In this document: positions 63,229 through 64,000 of the stretch, one piece after another | How positions within the stretch are numbered: the first letter of the stretch is position 1 | Layout of the letters: every line of letters begins with the position of its first letter | From: Deuterostichococcus epilithicus | Lineage: Eukaryota > Chlorophyta > Trebouxiophyceae > Prasiolales > Stichococcaceae | Assembly: GCA_033439295.1 (NCBI GenBank) | Contig: JAVTLE010000018.1 | Span: 682,001 to 746,000, forward strand | DNA length: 64,000 nt | Reading direction: 5' to 3' | The notes under the pieces: generated by a model | What the model was told of the DNA's origin: nothing | Databases searched by the model: none | Seen by the model: only the letters and a program-made list of their open reading frames with translations | Program-made: the position numbers and the translations under genes

Positions 63229-64000
63229 GTCGATGACCTTCGGCTAGTACCTGGAAAGAAGTGGAAGTATTTGTGTGCGTGGACAGGCAGCTTGCAAATG
63301 ACGTGTCGAAGTTCAACTCAAAGGGTTATTTTGTCCCAGGAAATCAAATGCGCACGTGGACACCTGCATATGGCCTGTATGTCGGATCGGCCGAGTTGAG
63401 ATTACAACTACCTTCTCTGTGCGTGACGATGCAAGCTGTCGATCGCTCCCAGATGAATGATTGCACAATCTGACAGTCATGTACAAGATGTGCGCAAAAT
63501 CTTTCTTGCCGATTGCAGCACAACAGGATTTGTGCTGTAGAACGCAGCTGTACGTCCGCAACACACCATGTCAAGCACTCGGTGCGTTCGCAGGCATCAC
63601 TCGTGTACAGATGCGCATCACATATGCAGGGGCTTTATCATATTTTGATCTCACAGTGGTTCACCAACCGCCACCTCGTGAACCTCATCTCGTCAGCATC
63701 TCGTGTTTGGTTGCGTATGCGGCCTCAGGACTTGTGAATGGAGCTGCCCAGCAGCGGCAGCAGGTCATGTCTTCTGGCGACGCTGTTCATTGGCAGGTGA
63801 TCTCCTGACGCATCCCGCCTGCGGGCGCGCCACCAGCAAGGCATGCACGCTCAAGAGCTGCAGCATGTTGTGTCAGTTGGGTGGGTCACTCGATTACTGC
63901 ATCTGGAGTTGAAGTCGGCGTCACACACCCGCACCGCTCACTGCACATGCAGCTGCGTTGGCGCTTGCTGAAGCATGCAGCCATCACGACTGCGTGGTGC
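63229..64000. other. Right edge, no settled gene
   Basis: Upstream of copy 2. Two plus-strand frames are open and coding-like (63261-63473, NDVSKFNSKGYFVPGNQMRT; 63461-63808, AGALSYFDLTVVHQPPPREP), but no domain or convincing start was found. The interval should also hold the copy 2 promoter. Confidence 0.35.

Overview
The window looks like nuclear DNA of a green alga, probably a Trebouxiophyte of the Chlorella or Coccomyxa type. It is GC-rich. Nearly every gene is cut into many short exons with GTGAGT- or GTGCG-type donors and TGCAG acceptors. It carries an alpha-tubulin, a plant-type pyruvate decarboxylase and plant-type amino-acid and PIN-like transporters, has short TTTAGGG-like motifs in introns, and has many CAG/CTG tracts. 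The genus cannot be fixed from sequence alone. No bacterial operons, rRNA, tRNA, CRISPR or recognisable transposon were seen.

Layout, left to right. A 5'-truncated gene joins four CCHC zinc knuckles to a DUF1995 domain (+, to 6063). A lysine/histidine-type amino-acid permease follows (+, 7128-11682), whose 14 exons close in frame and include a 10-nt micro-exon. Then come a RING-H2 membrane-anchored E3 ligase (-, 13352-14502), a PIN-LIKES/auxin-efflux-carrier family protein (+, 15211-20232) and pyruvate decarboxylase (-, 21028-26232). Next is an FYRN-FYRC nuclear protein that ends in a U-box (-, 26916-32920), divergent across about 520 bp from alpha-tubulin (+, 33440-37747). After that are an uncharacterised membrane protein (-), a poly-Q protein with a C-terminal Z-alpha-like winged helix (+, 39262-42650), a small basic protein (-), a very long coiled-coil protein (+, 45403-55960), a secreted cupredoxin-like protein (-), a second compact gene with the same Z-alpha-like winged helix followed by 35 serines (+, 59843-60631), and a second secreted cupredoxin-like protein (-).

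The genes are housekeeping, transport and regulatory genes with no evident shared pathway. Two themes stand out. First, two separate genes carry the same winged-helix domain, with Z-DNA-binding-type residues and an identical intron position, and both also carry CAG-encoded homopolymers. Second, short tandem duplications of about 95-140 bp that copy exon plus intron sequence recur in at least three genes (pyruvate decarboxylase, the coiled-coil gene and the 43-44 kb gene).

Exon coordinates were worked out by eye from splice signals and frame. They are firm for the permease and alpha-tubulin, where the total coding length is an exact codon multiple. They are approximate elsewhere. Single Ns (17757, 29082, 31032), an NNN run (46158-46160) and a few frame jumps suggest small assembly defects in very GC-rich exons.
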